Assembly: GCA_963766505.1 (NCBI GenBank)
Contig: CAVYAL010000001.1
Span: 186,001-250,000 of the forward strand
DNA length: 64,000 bases
Origin: DATIRA01 sp963766505
Lineage (GTDB): Bacteria > Pseudomonadota > Gammaproteobacteria > Steroidobacterales > Steroidobacteraceae
Direction: 5' to 3'
The position numbers and the translations under genes are program-made. Shown here one piece after another: positions 51,867-60,355 of the stretch. The notes below the pieces were generated by a model, which was given only the letters and a program-made list of their open reading frames with translations, was not told the origin of the DNA and did no database searches. The stretch's first letter is position 1; each line of letters starts with the position of its first letter.

Positions 51867-54800
51867 GTGGCACGATTCTTCATCGACCGGCCAGTGTTCG
51901 CGATCGTCATCTCGCTGTTCCTGGTGCTGATCGGCACACTTTCGCTGATCCAGCTGCCGGTAGGCGAGTTCCCGAACATCACGCTGCCGACGGTGCAGGT
52001 GAACGGCTTCTACCTCGGCGCGAGCTCGGACGTGGTCGAGGAATCGGTCACGGCGCCCATCGACCAGCAGATCAATGGCGCCACGGACATGCTCTACATC
52101 AACGCGGTAAGCGCCGATGACGGGAGCTCGTCGATTGCGGTGACGTTCGCGCTCGAGCGCGACCCCGACCTCGCGGCGGTCGAGGTGCAGAACCGCGTCG
52201 CGCTGGCCAACTCGGTGCTGCCGTCGGAAGTGCTCAGGGCCGGCGTGACGGTGCGCAAGCAGTCGCCCGACACGCTGATGTACTTTGCGCTGTATTCCCC
52301 TGGTGCGACCTACGACCCGCTGTTCATCAGCAACTACGGCTTCGTGTACGTCGTGGACGAACTCAAGCGCGTCAAGGGAGTGGGCGACGTGCGGGTCTTC
52401 GGCTCGGACTTCGGCATGCGCATCTGGCTGCGGCCGGACCGCATGGCCAGCCTCGGCATCACAGCCTCGGACGTCGCCCGTGCGATCCAGGAGCAGAACC
52501 TGCAGGTGCCCGCCGGACAGGTGGGCCAGCCGCCCGCTACCCGCGGCCAGAGCTTCCAGTACTCGCTCAGGGTCAAGGGCCGGCTGGTCGAAACGTCCGA
52601 GTTCGCCGACGTCATCGTCGGTTCGAGGCCCGACGGCTCGTTCATCCGCATCCGGGACATCGGCCAGGTCGAACTCGGCGCGCGCAGCTATGCCAACGTC
52701 TCCACGCTGGACGGCAAGCCGGCCGCGGCGATCGCGATCGCGCTGGTCCCGGGCGCCAACGCGCTCGAGACGGCGCGACTCGTCAAGGCGCAGCTCGCCA
52801 ATCTTGCGGAGGCGTTCCCGCAGGACCTCGATTACGAGATCGTCTACGACTCCTCGGCCTTCGTCGAGGCCTCGGTCAAGGAAGTGATCCACACGTTCCT
52901 CGAAGCGCTCGTGCTGGTGCTGATCGTCGTGTTCCTGTTCCTGCAGAAGTGGCGCACGACCCTGATCCCCATGCTCGCGGTGCCGGTGTCGCTGGTCGCG
53001 ACCTTCGCGGTGTTCCAGCTGCTGGGCTTCACGATCAATACGCTGTCGCTGTTCGCGATCGTGCTCGCCATCGGCATCGTCGTCGACGATGCGATCGTCG
53101 TGGTCGAGGCGGTCGAGCACAACGTGACCGGGGGACTCAGCGTGCGCGACGCCACGATCAAGGCAATGGACGAGGTGCAGGGCCCCGTGGTCGCGATCGC
53201 GCTGGTGCTCGCCGCGGTGTTCGTACCCATGGGCTTCATTCCCGGCATCACCGGCCAGCTCTACAAGCAGTTTGCCGTCACCGTGGCCGTCTCGACGATG
53301 TTCTCCGCCCTGGTAGCGCTCACGCTCACCCCTGCGCTGTGCATGATGCTGATCAAGCCGCACACCGAACGGCGCGGGCTGCTGGCGCGATTCTTCGCTG
53401 CGTTCAACGCGGGATTCGAGCGACTGAACACGCGCTATGGCAAGGCCGCGGCCCTGCTCGCACGACGTACGCTGATGGTCGTGCTCACAATGGGCGTACT
53501 CGTCTTCGTGATCGCCGGGCTGTTCCGCAGCGTGCCGAGCGGCTTCGTCCCGGACGAAGACAAGGGCGCGGTATTCATGCAGGTCGTGCTGCCCGACGCC
53601 GCCTCCCAGGAGCGTACGGCGGCGGTACTGGCCCGGGTCGAGCAGATCGCGCAGGGCGTGCCCGGCGTCGATTCGGTCGTGGGCGTATCCGGCTTCGACC
53701 TGATCTCGGGCACGGCCGCCTCGAACGGCGCGCTGGTGATCGTCAAGCTCAAGCCCTGGCATGAGCGCACCAGCGACGAGCTGCACGCCGCGTCGATCGT
53801 CCGGCAACTGTACCTTGCCACCAGGGACATTCCCGAGGCGCTCGTCATGCCGTTCAACCCGCCGGCGCTGCCGGGGATGGGCGCCGTCTCGGGGTTCTCG
53901 TTCATGCTGCAGGCGCGCTCCAACCAGCCGCCCGAGGAACTGGCCAGGGTCGCGCAGGAGTTCATCGCGGCCGCGCAGAAACGCGCCGAGATCGGCCGGA
54001 TCACGACCACCTTCAGTGCCAGCACTCCCAATTACCAGCTGTACGTGGATCGCGAGAAGGCGAAGAAGCTGGGCGTGCCCATCAACGACGTCTTCACGAC
54101 GCTGCAGACTTTTCTCGGCGGCTACCAGGTCAATGACTTCAGCCGCTTCGGCCGCAACTACAAGGTGACGCTGCAGGCGGAGTCGGACTTCCGCCAGGAA
54201 GTGACCGACATCGCACGCCTGTTCGTCCGCAACGAGGCGGGCGGCATGGTGCCGCTGGACACGCTCACCAGCTGGAGCCAGGGCACGGGGGCACGCTTCC
54301 TGCAGCGCTACAACCTGTACCGCACGGCCGCTTTCAGCGGCTCGCCCTCGCCTGGAGCAAGCTCCGGTGACGCGATCAGGGCATTGCGGGAAGTCTCGGC
54401 CGAGGTCCTCCCGGAGGGCTATGGCTTCGAATGGTCGGGCCAGAGCCGCGAGGAGATCGAGGCCGGAAATTCCTCAGTGCTGGTGCTCGGCCTCTCGGTC
54501 GTCGTGGTGTTCCTGTTCCTGGCCGCGCTCTACGAGAGCTGGGCCGTGCCCTTCGCCGTGCTGCTCGCGACGCCCTTCGGTTTTCTGGGCGCGCTGACAG
54601 CGCTCAAGCTCGGCGGCATCGACTTCAACGTCTACGGGCAGATCGCGCTCGTGACCCTGGTCGGGCTCTCTGCGAAGAACGCGATCCTGATCGTGGAGTT
54701 CGCCAAGCTCAATCGCGAACAGGGAATGTCCATCATCGAATCCGCGCTCGACGCGGCACGGCTGCGCCTGAGGCCGATCCTGATGACCTCGCTCGCCTTC

Positions 54801-55025
54801 ATCCTGGGCGTCGTTCCGCTGATGATCGCCTCGGGCGCCGGGGCGGCCTCGAAGCAGTCGGTCGGCACGGCGGTGTTCGGCGGGATGATCGGCGCCACCG
54901 TACTCACGACGCTTGCGGTCCCTGCGTTCTACGTGCTGATACAGGGACTCGCGGAGCGACTGGGTGGCGGCCCCCCTGCCGCGAAGTCCACACAACCCGG
55001 GCAGCCGGCCAAGGCGCAGACGTGA
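51867..55025 (+). CDS. RND multidrug efflux pump, inner-membrane subunit (AcrB/MexB family)
   Basis: A 1052-residue HAE1-type transporter. FFIDRPVFAIVISL starts TM1. Two large periplasmic loops and twelve membrane segments are in the usual places. The proton-relay segment GIVVDDAIVVVEAVEHN (TM4, two Asp) is intact, and SAKNAILIVEFA (TM10, Lys) is its partner. Drives proton-coupled drug or solvent export together with the genes on each side. GTG start at 51867 with GGAGG six bases upstream. Its stop overlaps the next start by four bases (GTGA). Substrate range not predictable. Confidence 0.96.
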   Translation: MARFFIDRPVFAIVISLFLVLIGTLSLIQLPVGEFPNITLPTVQVNGFYLGASSDVVEESVTAPIDQQINGATDMLYINAVSADDGSSSIAVTFALERDPDLAAVEVQNRVALANSVLPSEVLRAGVTVRKQSPDTLMYFALYSPGATYDPLFISNYGFVYVVDELKRVKGVGDVRVFGSDFGMRIWLRPDRMASLGITASDVARAIQEQNLQVPAGQVGQPPATRGQSFQYSLRVKGRLVETSEFADVIVGSRPDGSFIRIRDIGQVELGARSYANVSTLDGKPAAAIAIALVPGANALETARLVKAQLANLAEAFPQDLDYEIVYDSSAFVEASVKEVIHTFLEALVLVLIVVFLFLQKWRTTLIPMLAVPVSLVATFAVFQLLGFTINTLSLFAIVLAIGIVVDDAIVVVEAVEHNVTGGLSVRDATIKAMDEVQGPVVAIALVLAAVFVPMGFIPGITGQLYKQFAVTVAVSTMFSALVALTLTPALCMMLIKPHTERRGLLARFFAAFNAGFERLNTRYGKAAALLARRTLMVVLTMGVLVFVIAGLFRSVPSGFVPDEDKGAVFMQVVLPDAASQERTAAVLARVEQIAQGVPGVDSVVGVSGFDLISGTAASNGALVIVKLKPWHERTSDELHAASIVRQLYLATRDIPEALVMPFNPPALPGMGAVSGFSFMLQARSNQPPEELARVAQEFIAAAQKRAEIGRITTTFSASTPNYQLYVDREKAKKLGVPINDVFTTLQTFLGGYQVNDFSRFGRNYKVTLQAESDFRQEVTDIARLFVRNEAGGMVPLDTLTSWSQGTGARFLQRYNLYRTAAFSGSPSPGASSGDAIRALREVSAEVLPEGYGFEWSGQSREEIEAGNSSVLVLGLSVVVVFLFLAALYESWAVPFAVLLATPFGFLGALTALKLGGIDFNVYGQIALVTLVGLSAKNAILIVEFAKLNREQGMSIIESALDAARLRLRPILMTSLAFILGVVPLMIASGAGAASKQSVGTAVFGGMIGATVLTTLAVPAFYVLIQGLAERLGGGPPAAKSTQPGQPAKAQT

Positions 55026-56437
55026 GACGCTGGCTCACCGCCCTCGCGTCGGCCGCTGGCGTCACGCTCGCGGGTTGCGCCATTGGCCCGGACTACGAGC
55101 GTCCGGAGCTGCCAGTGCCGGCGGAATACCGTGGTGTGCTCGAACCGCAGCAGGCCGAATCGCTGGCGGACCTGGAATGGACCGAGGTCTTCGGCGATCC
55201 GGAGCTGCGCACGGTGATCGAGACCGCGCTCGAGAACAATCTCGACCTGCGGATCGCCGCCGCGCGGGTCGCGGAATTCCGAGGACGGTCGAGGGTCGCG
55301 CGGAGCTATCTCGGACCAGAGATCCGCGGCACGGGCGGCACCAGCCCAAGTCCCGTGGGCGACGAGGACAGCAGCTACTCGCTGGGCTTCAGCCTGTCCT
55401 GGGAGATCGACCTCTTCGGCAGGCTGCGACGTGCCGACGAGGCCGCCCGTGCCCAGCTGCTGGCCAGCGAAGACGCGGCGCGCGGCGTGATGAACGCGCT
55501 GGTCGCCGACGTCGCAACGACCTGGTTCCGGCTGCGCACGCTCGACGAGGAAGTCTCGATCATCGAGAGCAACATCAAGAGCCAGGAAGCCTCGCTCGAT
55601 CTCGTGCGGGCGCTGAAGCGCAACGGAGTCGCGTCCGGCACCGAGGAACAGCAGGCCATCTCCCAGCTCGCAAGCACCCGCGCACAGCTGCCGCTCACGG
55701 AGGCGCGGCGGGTACAGACCGAGAATCTCCTCAGGTTCCTGATGGGGTATGCGCCGGACCCGGTGCCGCGTGCATCGACTCCGTTCGACTTCCCGGTGCC
55801 GGCGGACATCCCGGCCGGATTGCCGGCGCAGCTGCTGGCGCGCCGGCCGGACCTGCGGCAGCTCGAGAACCAGCTGCATGCGGCTACGGCCGGCGTGGGT
55901 GTTGCCGAGGCCAGTCGGTTTCCGTACCTGTCGATCGGGCTCACCTCATTTTTCGGATTGCTGAGCCCCGAGCTCGCGCGCCTGTTCGACGGCAACGACC
56001 CGGCGGCCGAACTCTTCTCGATCGGACCGTTTATCGACATGCCGATCTACCAGTCCGGACGGGGTACCGGAAACGTGGAGGTCGCGCGTGCGCAGCTCGT
56101 CCAGACGGAACTCGCTTACCGCCGTGGCGTGCTTCAGGCCTACCGCGAGACCTCGGATGCACTGGTACTCGCCGACAAGGTCCGCGAGTTCATTACCCAG
56201 ACCGAGACCCGCGTCACTGCCGCCCGCGAGGTGCAGCGCCTGCAACTGAAGCGCTATCGCGGTGGCGTGGTCAGCTACCTCGAGGTGCTGGACTCGGAGC
56301 GGCAGGCCTTCTTCGCGGAAATCGAACTGGCCCGCGCGAAGCTGACGCAGCTCGAAGCGTACGTGGAGCTCTACCGCGCGCTCGGCGGCGGCTGGTCGCA
56401 GGCGGAGATCGATCGGCTGCTCGCCCAGCCGAAGTAG
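55022..56437 (+). CDS. Outer-membrane efflux channel lipoprotein (OprM/NodT family)
   Basis: A 471-residue TolC-like factor. A short signal with lipobox TLAGC (Cys19) is followed by AIGPDYERPELPVPAEY, the usual OprM/NodT start. The two tandem OEP repeats are seen (FSLSWEIDLFGRLRRADEAARAQLL and, in the second half, PIYQSGRGTGNVEVARAQLVQTE). The longer frame from 54431 lies inside the pump gene; GTG 55022 is the natural start and overlaps the pump stop. It completes a three-part efflux system. A 31-bp inverted repeat lies between it and the convergent hydrolase. Confidence 0.94.
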   Translation: MRRWLTALASAAGVTLAGCAIGPDYERPELPVPAEYRGVLEPQQAESLADLEWTEVFGDPELRTVIETALENNLDLRIAAARVAEFRGRSRVARSYLGPEIRGTGGTSPSPVGDEDSSYSLGFSLSWEIDLFGRLRRADEAARAQLLASEDAARGVMNALVADVATTWFRLRTLDEEVSIIESNIKSQEASLDLVRALKRNGVASGTEEQQAISQLASTRAQLPLTEARRVQTENLLRFLMGYAPDPVPRASTPFDFPVPADIPAGLPAQLLARRPDLRQLENQLHAATAGVGVAEASRFPYLSIGLTSFFGLLSPELARLFDGNDPAAELFSIGPFIDMPIYQSGRGTGNVEVARAQLVQTELAYRRGVLQAYRETSDALVLADKVREFITQTETRVTAAREVQRLQLKRYRGGVVSYLEVLDSERQAFFAEIELARAKLTQLEAYVELYRALGGGWSQAEIDRLLAQPK

Positions 56438-56469
56438 CGTCCGGATACCACCAGACCCGGCGTAGCGCA

Positions 56470-56585
56470 GCAGCATCGGTCGGTGATCCGAGCGGCCGGG
56501 CCGTCGCGCGACAGGACGTCGCGCGCGGAGCCCCCAGGGATGGGTTTACGGCGTCCCGGCCGCTCGGATCACCGACCGATGCTGC
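56470..56585. repeat. 116-bp element with 31-bp perfect inverted repeats
   Basis: Arms 56470-56500 and 56555-56585 are exact reverse complements; the 54-base centre contains CGTCGCGCG twice and a smaller inverted pair. It fills the gap between two convergent genes. The centre (GGGATGGGTTTACGGCGTCC) resembles a motif that recurs in many gammaproteobacterial genomes, so a MITE- or REP-like mobile repeat is likely; a bidirectional terminator is the alternative. Confidence 0.7.
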
Positions 56586-56605
56586 GCGGCGACCTGGTGC
56601 CCGAA

Positions 56606-57262
56606 CTACTGCTCCGCGCCGCGGCCGCTGTCCGATTCGAGTCCATCGCGCTTAAACGATCCGCACCGCAGGAAATGCGCCACCTGCCGCGCGACGTCCT
56701 CGGCGAACAGCATGCCGATGTGGCTGTGCGGCAGCACGATGTGATCGGTCAGGCCGGGCACCAGTGTCTCGCGCACGGCCACCGTACCGTCGTTGGCCTC
56801 ATCGAAGTGCGCGAAGAACTGCCCCGTGCCGAGCCGGCGCGAGCCGGCGATGGCGCCTACGCTGCCGACTCCGGCCAGCGATCGCTGGTGCTGGCCCGCG
56901 AGCTCGCGCAGCACGTGCGGTCCGATGAGCCCCCGCAGCCAGGGATGACGCGAGACTCCCTCGGCGGCCTTGCAGCCGGCCAGCGGCGAGGCCAGCAGCA
57001 CGGCGTTGCCGGTCAACGGGGCGTTGCATTTCTGTAGTGCGCGGTAGAGGACCGCGCCACCGAGGCTGTGCGCGACGGCATGGACCCGTGGCGCCCCGGT
57101 CCGCTCCATGTCCGAGGCGAGGTCCGCGCAGACCGACTGCAGGTCGCCATGCAGCGTCGGATAGCTGAACGTGTGGACGTCGAAGCCGTACTCGTGCTGC
57201 AGCCGCCGCCGCAGCACGCCGAGTTCCATCCCGTTCATCCACAGGCCGTGAATCAGCATCAC
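56606..57262 (-). CDS. Lipase/esterase-like alpha/beta hydrolase
   Basis: A 218-residue hydrolase beginning right at the oxyanion strand (MLIHGLWMNG). The nucleophile elbow AHSLGG gives Ser66; DGTVAV supplies the acid and HSHIGML the likely base His. There is no signal peptide or lid domain, so a small intracellular lipase/acyl-hydrolase is expected. The start is GTG 57262 or ATG 57259; both give the same domain. It runs 3' to aspS on the same strand, 44 bases away. Confidence 0.82.
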   Translation of the reverse strand: MMLIHGLWMNGMELGVLRRRLQHEYGFDVHTFSYPTLHGDLQSVCADLASDMERTGAPRVHAVAHSLGGAVLYRALQKCNAPLTGNAVLLASPLAGCKAAEGVSRHPWLRGLIGPHVLRELAGQHQRSLAGVGSVGAIAGSRRLGTGQFFAHFDEANDGTVAVRETLVPGLTDHIVLPHSHIGMLFAEDVARQVAHFLRCGSFKRDGLESDSGRGAEQ

Positions 57263-57306
57263 GGCCTCGGTCGTAGAACCGCCCGGCTGCGGAATGGCGG
57301 CGCCCC

Positions 57307-59088
57307 TCAGTCTTTCACGGGCAGCCGCAGACGGATATGAAGCTCGCGCAGCTGCTGCTCCGACACCTCGGTCGGCGCATCGGTGAGCGGGCAGGTTGCC
57401 GTCTGGGTCTTCGGGAACGCGATCACGTCGCGGATCGAATCGGCGCCGGCCATCAGCATCGCGAGCCGATCGAGACCGAACGCGATCCCGCCGTGCGGCG
57501 GCGCGCCGTACCTGAGGGCCTCGAGCAGGAACCCGAACTTCTTCTGCGCTTCCTCGGCACCGATCCCCAGCAGCTCGAACACCGTGGACTGCATCTCGTT
57601 GCGATGAATTCGGACCGAGCCCCCGCCGATCTCGCTGCCGTTCAACACGATGTCATAAGCCCGTGCGAGCGCACCGGCGGGATCATTGCGCAGCGCGGCC
57701 GGATCCTCGTTCAGCGGCGAGGTGAACGGGTGGTGCATCGCCATCCAGCGCTTGCTGTCCGGATCCCATTCGAACATCGGGAAGTCGACCACCCATAGAG
57801 GCCGCCAGCCACCCTCGACGAGCCCGAGATCCTCGCCGACCTTGAGCCGCAGCGCACCGAGGCTGTCGTTGACGATCTTCGCCTTGTCGGCGCCGAAGAA
57901 CACCAGATCGCCGGTCCCGGCACCGGTACGCTCGATCAGGCCCGCGATCGCGGCATCGGAGAGGAACTTCAGGATCGGCGACTGCAGGCCCTCGCGGCCC
58001 TTCGCTGCGTCGTTGACCTTGACGTAGGCGAGGCCTTTCGCGCCGTAGCGCCCGACGTAGGCCTGGTAATCGTCGATCTGCTTGCGCGACAGCTTCTCGC
58101 CGCCGCCCGGCACGCGCAGTGCCGCCACGCGGCCATCCTTGTCGGCCGCCGGCGCCGCAAACACCTTGAATTCACTGTCGCGGACCAGGTCGGCGACATC
58201 GACGAGTTCGAGCGGAATCCGCAGGTCCGGCTTGTCGGACCCGTAACGCCGCATCGCCTCCTCGAAGCGCATGCGGGGAAACGGATCGGGCAGCTCCACT
58301 GCCAGCGTGGTCCGGAACACGTGCCGGACCAGGCCTTCCATCAGGTTCATGATTTCGTCGCGATCGAGGAAGGACGTCTCGACGTCGAGCTGGGTGAACT
58401 CGGGCTGACGGTCCGCGCGCAGGTCCTCGTCACGGAAGCAGCGCACGATCTGGTAGTAGCGGTCGAAGCCGGACATCATCAGCAGCTGCTTGAATATCTG
58501 CGGCGACTGCGGCAACGCGAAGAACCGGCCCGCCTGGGTGCGACTCGGCACCAGGTAGTCGCGCGCTCCCTCGGGCGTCGCCTTGGTCAGCATCGGCGTC
58601 TCGACGTCGACGAAGCCGTGCTCGTCCAGGTAGCTGCGCATCGCCCGCGTGATCGCATGCCGCAGCCGGAGCCGCTGCTGCATCACGTCGCGTCGCAGGT
58701 CGATGTAGCGGTACTTGAGCCGGACCTCTTCCTTCACCTCCTCGTCGAGCTGGAACGGAATCGGATCCGCGCGATTGAGCACCTCGAGTTCGTGCGCGAG
58801 GACCTCTACCTGCCCTGAGCGCAGGTTTGGATTCGCCGTGCCGCCCGGACGCGGCCTGACCTTGCCGGTGACCTTCAGCACCCACTCGCCGCGAACGCGC
58901 TCGGCTTCGGCGAACACTTCCCTGGCCGAGGGGTCGAAGACGACCTGCAGCAGGCCCTCACGGTCGCGGAGGTCGATGAATATGACCCCGCCGTGGTCAC
59001 GGCGGCGGTGAACCCAGCCGGCGACGGTGAGTTCCGATCCGACGAGGCTCTCGTTGACCTCGCCGCAGTAGTGGGTGCGCATTGGCAT
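57307..59088 (-). CDS. aspS: Aspartyl-tRNA synthetase
   Basis: A 593-residue class IIb synthetase. The N-terminal OB fold (VAGWVHRRRDHGGVIFIDLRDREG) binds the anticodon; FVDVETPMLTKATPEGARDYLVPSR is motif 1 and the following loop, CFRDEDLRADRQPEFTQLD motif 2, and GGIAFGLDRLAMLM motif 3. Bacterial-type insertion (GAD) domain between motifs 2 and 3 is present. It may be discriminating or not; that cannot be told by eye. Last of the fmdB-DUF502-aspS cluster, with a 60-base gap ahead of it. Confidence 0.97.
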   Translation of the reverse strand: MPMRTHYCGEVNESLVGSELTVAGWVHRRRDHGGVIFIDLRDREGLLQVVFDPSAREVFAEAERVRGEWVLKVTGKVRPRPGGTANPNLRSGQVEVLAHELEVLNRADPIPFQLDEEVKEEVRLKYRYIDLRRDVMQQRLRLRHAITRAMRSYLDEHGFVDVETPMLTKATPEGARDYLVPSRTQAGRFFALPQSPQIFKQLLMMSGFDRYYQIVRCFRDEDLRADRQPEFTQLDVETSFLDRDEIMNLMEGLVRHVFRTTLAVELPDPFPRMRFEEAMRRYGSDKPDLRIPLELVDVADLVRDSEFKVFAAPAADKDGRVAALRVPGGGEKLSRKQIDDYQAYVGRYGAKGLAYVKVNDAAKGREGLQSPILKFLSDAAIAGLIERTGAGTGDLVFFGADKAKIVNDSLGALRLKVGEDLGLVEGGWRPLWVVDFPMFEWDPDSKRWMAMHHPFTSPLNEDPAALRNDPAGALARAYDIVLNGSEIGGGSVRIHRNEMQSTVFELLGIGAEEAQKKFGFLLEALRYGAPPHGGIAFGLDRLAMLMAGADSIRDVIAFPKTQTATCPLTDAPTEVSEQQLRELHIRLRLPVKD

Positions 59089-59148
59089 CTGGGTCCTGGC
59101 TCGGGGACCGGCCTCACCGGGTCGGTCGGACGGAAAAGAGCCGGGATG

Positions 59149-59868
59149 TTACGGGCGGTCGTTTTGCGGTGCAAGGTGGCCCGGGGCGGGCTTCTTCTTC
59201 CACGTCGGCACGACCACGCCGAGCGTGAACAGTGTCTTGAAGGCCTCGTCGACGCTCATGTCGAGCACGACGACCTCCTCCCTCGGCACCATCACCAGGA
59301 AGCCCGTGGTGGGGTTCGGCGTCGTGGGCACGAACACGCAGATCACTTCCCGGGCGGTCCGGGCCTGCATTTCCTCGAGATCCTGGGAGGTGATGAAGCC
59401 GATGCTGTAGAGACCCTGGCGCGGGAACTCCAGCATCACGACCTGCTTGAACGAGCGGCCGGTGTCGGTCAGGACCGTCTCGCTGAAGCTCTTGGCTCCG
59501 CCATAGACCGTGCCGACCACCGGGATCCTGCGCACCAGCCGCTCGACCGCCTCGACCATCTGCCGGCCGAACAGGTTCTTGACCAGCACGCCGGTCACGA
59601 ACAGCAGCAGCAACGACAGCATGATTCCCAGGCCCGGGATGTAGTGCCCGAACAGCGCCTCAGGCCGCCAGGGCGGCGGCAGCAGCAGCAGCGACTGGTC
59701 GAGGATGCTGGAGAGGAAGCGCAGCACCCAGAACGTGACCAGGATCGGCAGCCAGATAAGCAGTCCGGCGATCAGGTAGTTGCGAAAGGTCTTGGCCGGA
59801 TGCCTTTCCTTCGGCTCCTTGTCGGAGCCAGGACCGGCTCCGCTCATCGGGTTCTGTGACTCCGCCAA
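59149..59868 (-). CDS. DUF502 inner-membrane protein
   Basis: A 239-residue protein with two membrane segments (about 32-52, LIAGLLIWLPILVTFWVL; and about 78-96, GLGIMLSLLLLFVTGVLV) followed by a soluble domain with the family pattern RIPVVGTVYGGAKSFSETVL and EVICVFVPTTPNPTTGFLVMVPREEV. DUF502 function is unknown; location between fmdB and aspS is conserved in gammaproteobacteria. It starts ten bases after the fmdB stop. The C-terminal tail is Lys/Pro-rich. Confidence 0.92.
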   Translation of the reverse strand: MAESQNPMSGAGPGSDKEPKERHPAKTFRNYLIAGLLIWLPILVTFWVLRFLSSILDQSLLLLPPPWRPEALFGHYIPGLGIMLSLLLLFVTGVLVKNLFGRQMVEAVERLVRRIPVVGTVYGGAKSFSETVLTDTGRSFKQVVMLEFPRQGLYSIGFITSQDLEEMQARTAREVICVFVPTTPNPTTGFLVMVPREEVVVLDMSVDEAFKTLFTLGVVVPTWKKKPAPGHLAPQNDRP

Positions 59869-59878
59869 GCTGCCAGCC

Positions 59879-60280
59879 TCAGCGCTTGCGCGCCTTGCGG
59901 GCCGGAGGCTTGCGGGCCGCCGTCTTCGCCTTGCCCCGCGCCGGCGTCCTGGCCGCGGGCTTGGTGATCATCGTCCGGGACTTGCTCTGCGTCGTGGGCT
60001 CCTTCTTCGCCTGCGCAGGTGCTTCACTCTTTGTTTCGCTCTTCGCGTCGGCAGCAGGGGCCTCTTCCTTCTTGGCAAGGTTGCGCTTCGCTTCCTTGTC
60101 CGACTTGAAGTCCGTTTCGTACCAGCCGCTGCCGGCGAGGCGAAACAGCGGCGCGGACACCAGCCGCTTGAGGCTGTGCTTGCCACACTCGGGGCACTCC
60201 CGCAGCGGCTTGTCCGCGATTCTCTGCAGAGCCTCGAGGTAGTGGCCGCACTTGGCGCATTCGTATTCGTAGATCGGCAT
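59879..60280 (-). CDS. FmdB-family zinc-ribbon protein
   Basis: A 133-residue protein. MPIYEYECAKCGH and CPECGK form the CxxC/CxxC zinc ribbon at the N-terminus, followed by GSGWYETDFKSDKE, the FmdB/CxxC-CxxC-SSSS signature. The C-terminal half is a long, basic Ala/Lys/Arg-rich tail, unusual in length and likely nucleic-acid binding. First gene of the fmdB-DUF502-aspS set. Family members are often annotated as regulators without direct proof. Confidence 0.92.
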   Translation of the reverse strand: MPIYEYECAKCGHYLEALQRIADKPLRECPECGKHSLKRLVSAPLFRLAGSGWYETDFKSDKEAKRNLAKKEEAPAADAKSETKSEAPAQAKKEPTTQSKSRTMITKPAARTPARGKAKTAARKPPARKARKR

Positions 60281-60310
60281 GGGCCTTGTTCTATGTGTCA
60301 GTTCGACCGG

Positions 60311-60344
60311 GGCGGGTGCGGGACGTACCGGGCCCGCCCCCGCC
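60311..60344 (-). terminator. GC-rich hairpin after clpB
   Basis: A 12-base stem with one mismatch around a ten-base loop, 11 bases beyond the clpB stop and ahead of fmdB on the same strand. No T-tract, so it may attenuate rather than fully terminate. Confidence 0.4.
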
Positions 60345-60355
60345 TGGTCGGCCGA

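Noticed and set aside
51234..53807. 857-codon minus-strand frame under the RND pump, His/Asp/Arg-rich
   Set aside because: Low-complexity antisense shadow of the pump gene.
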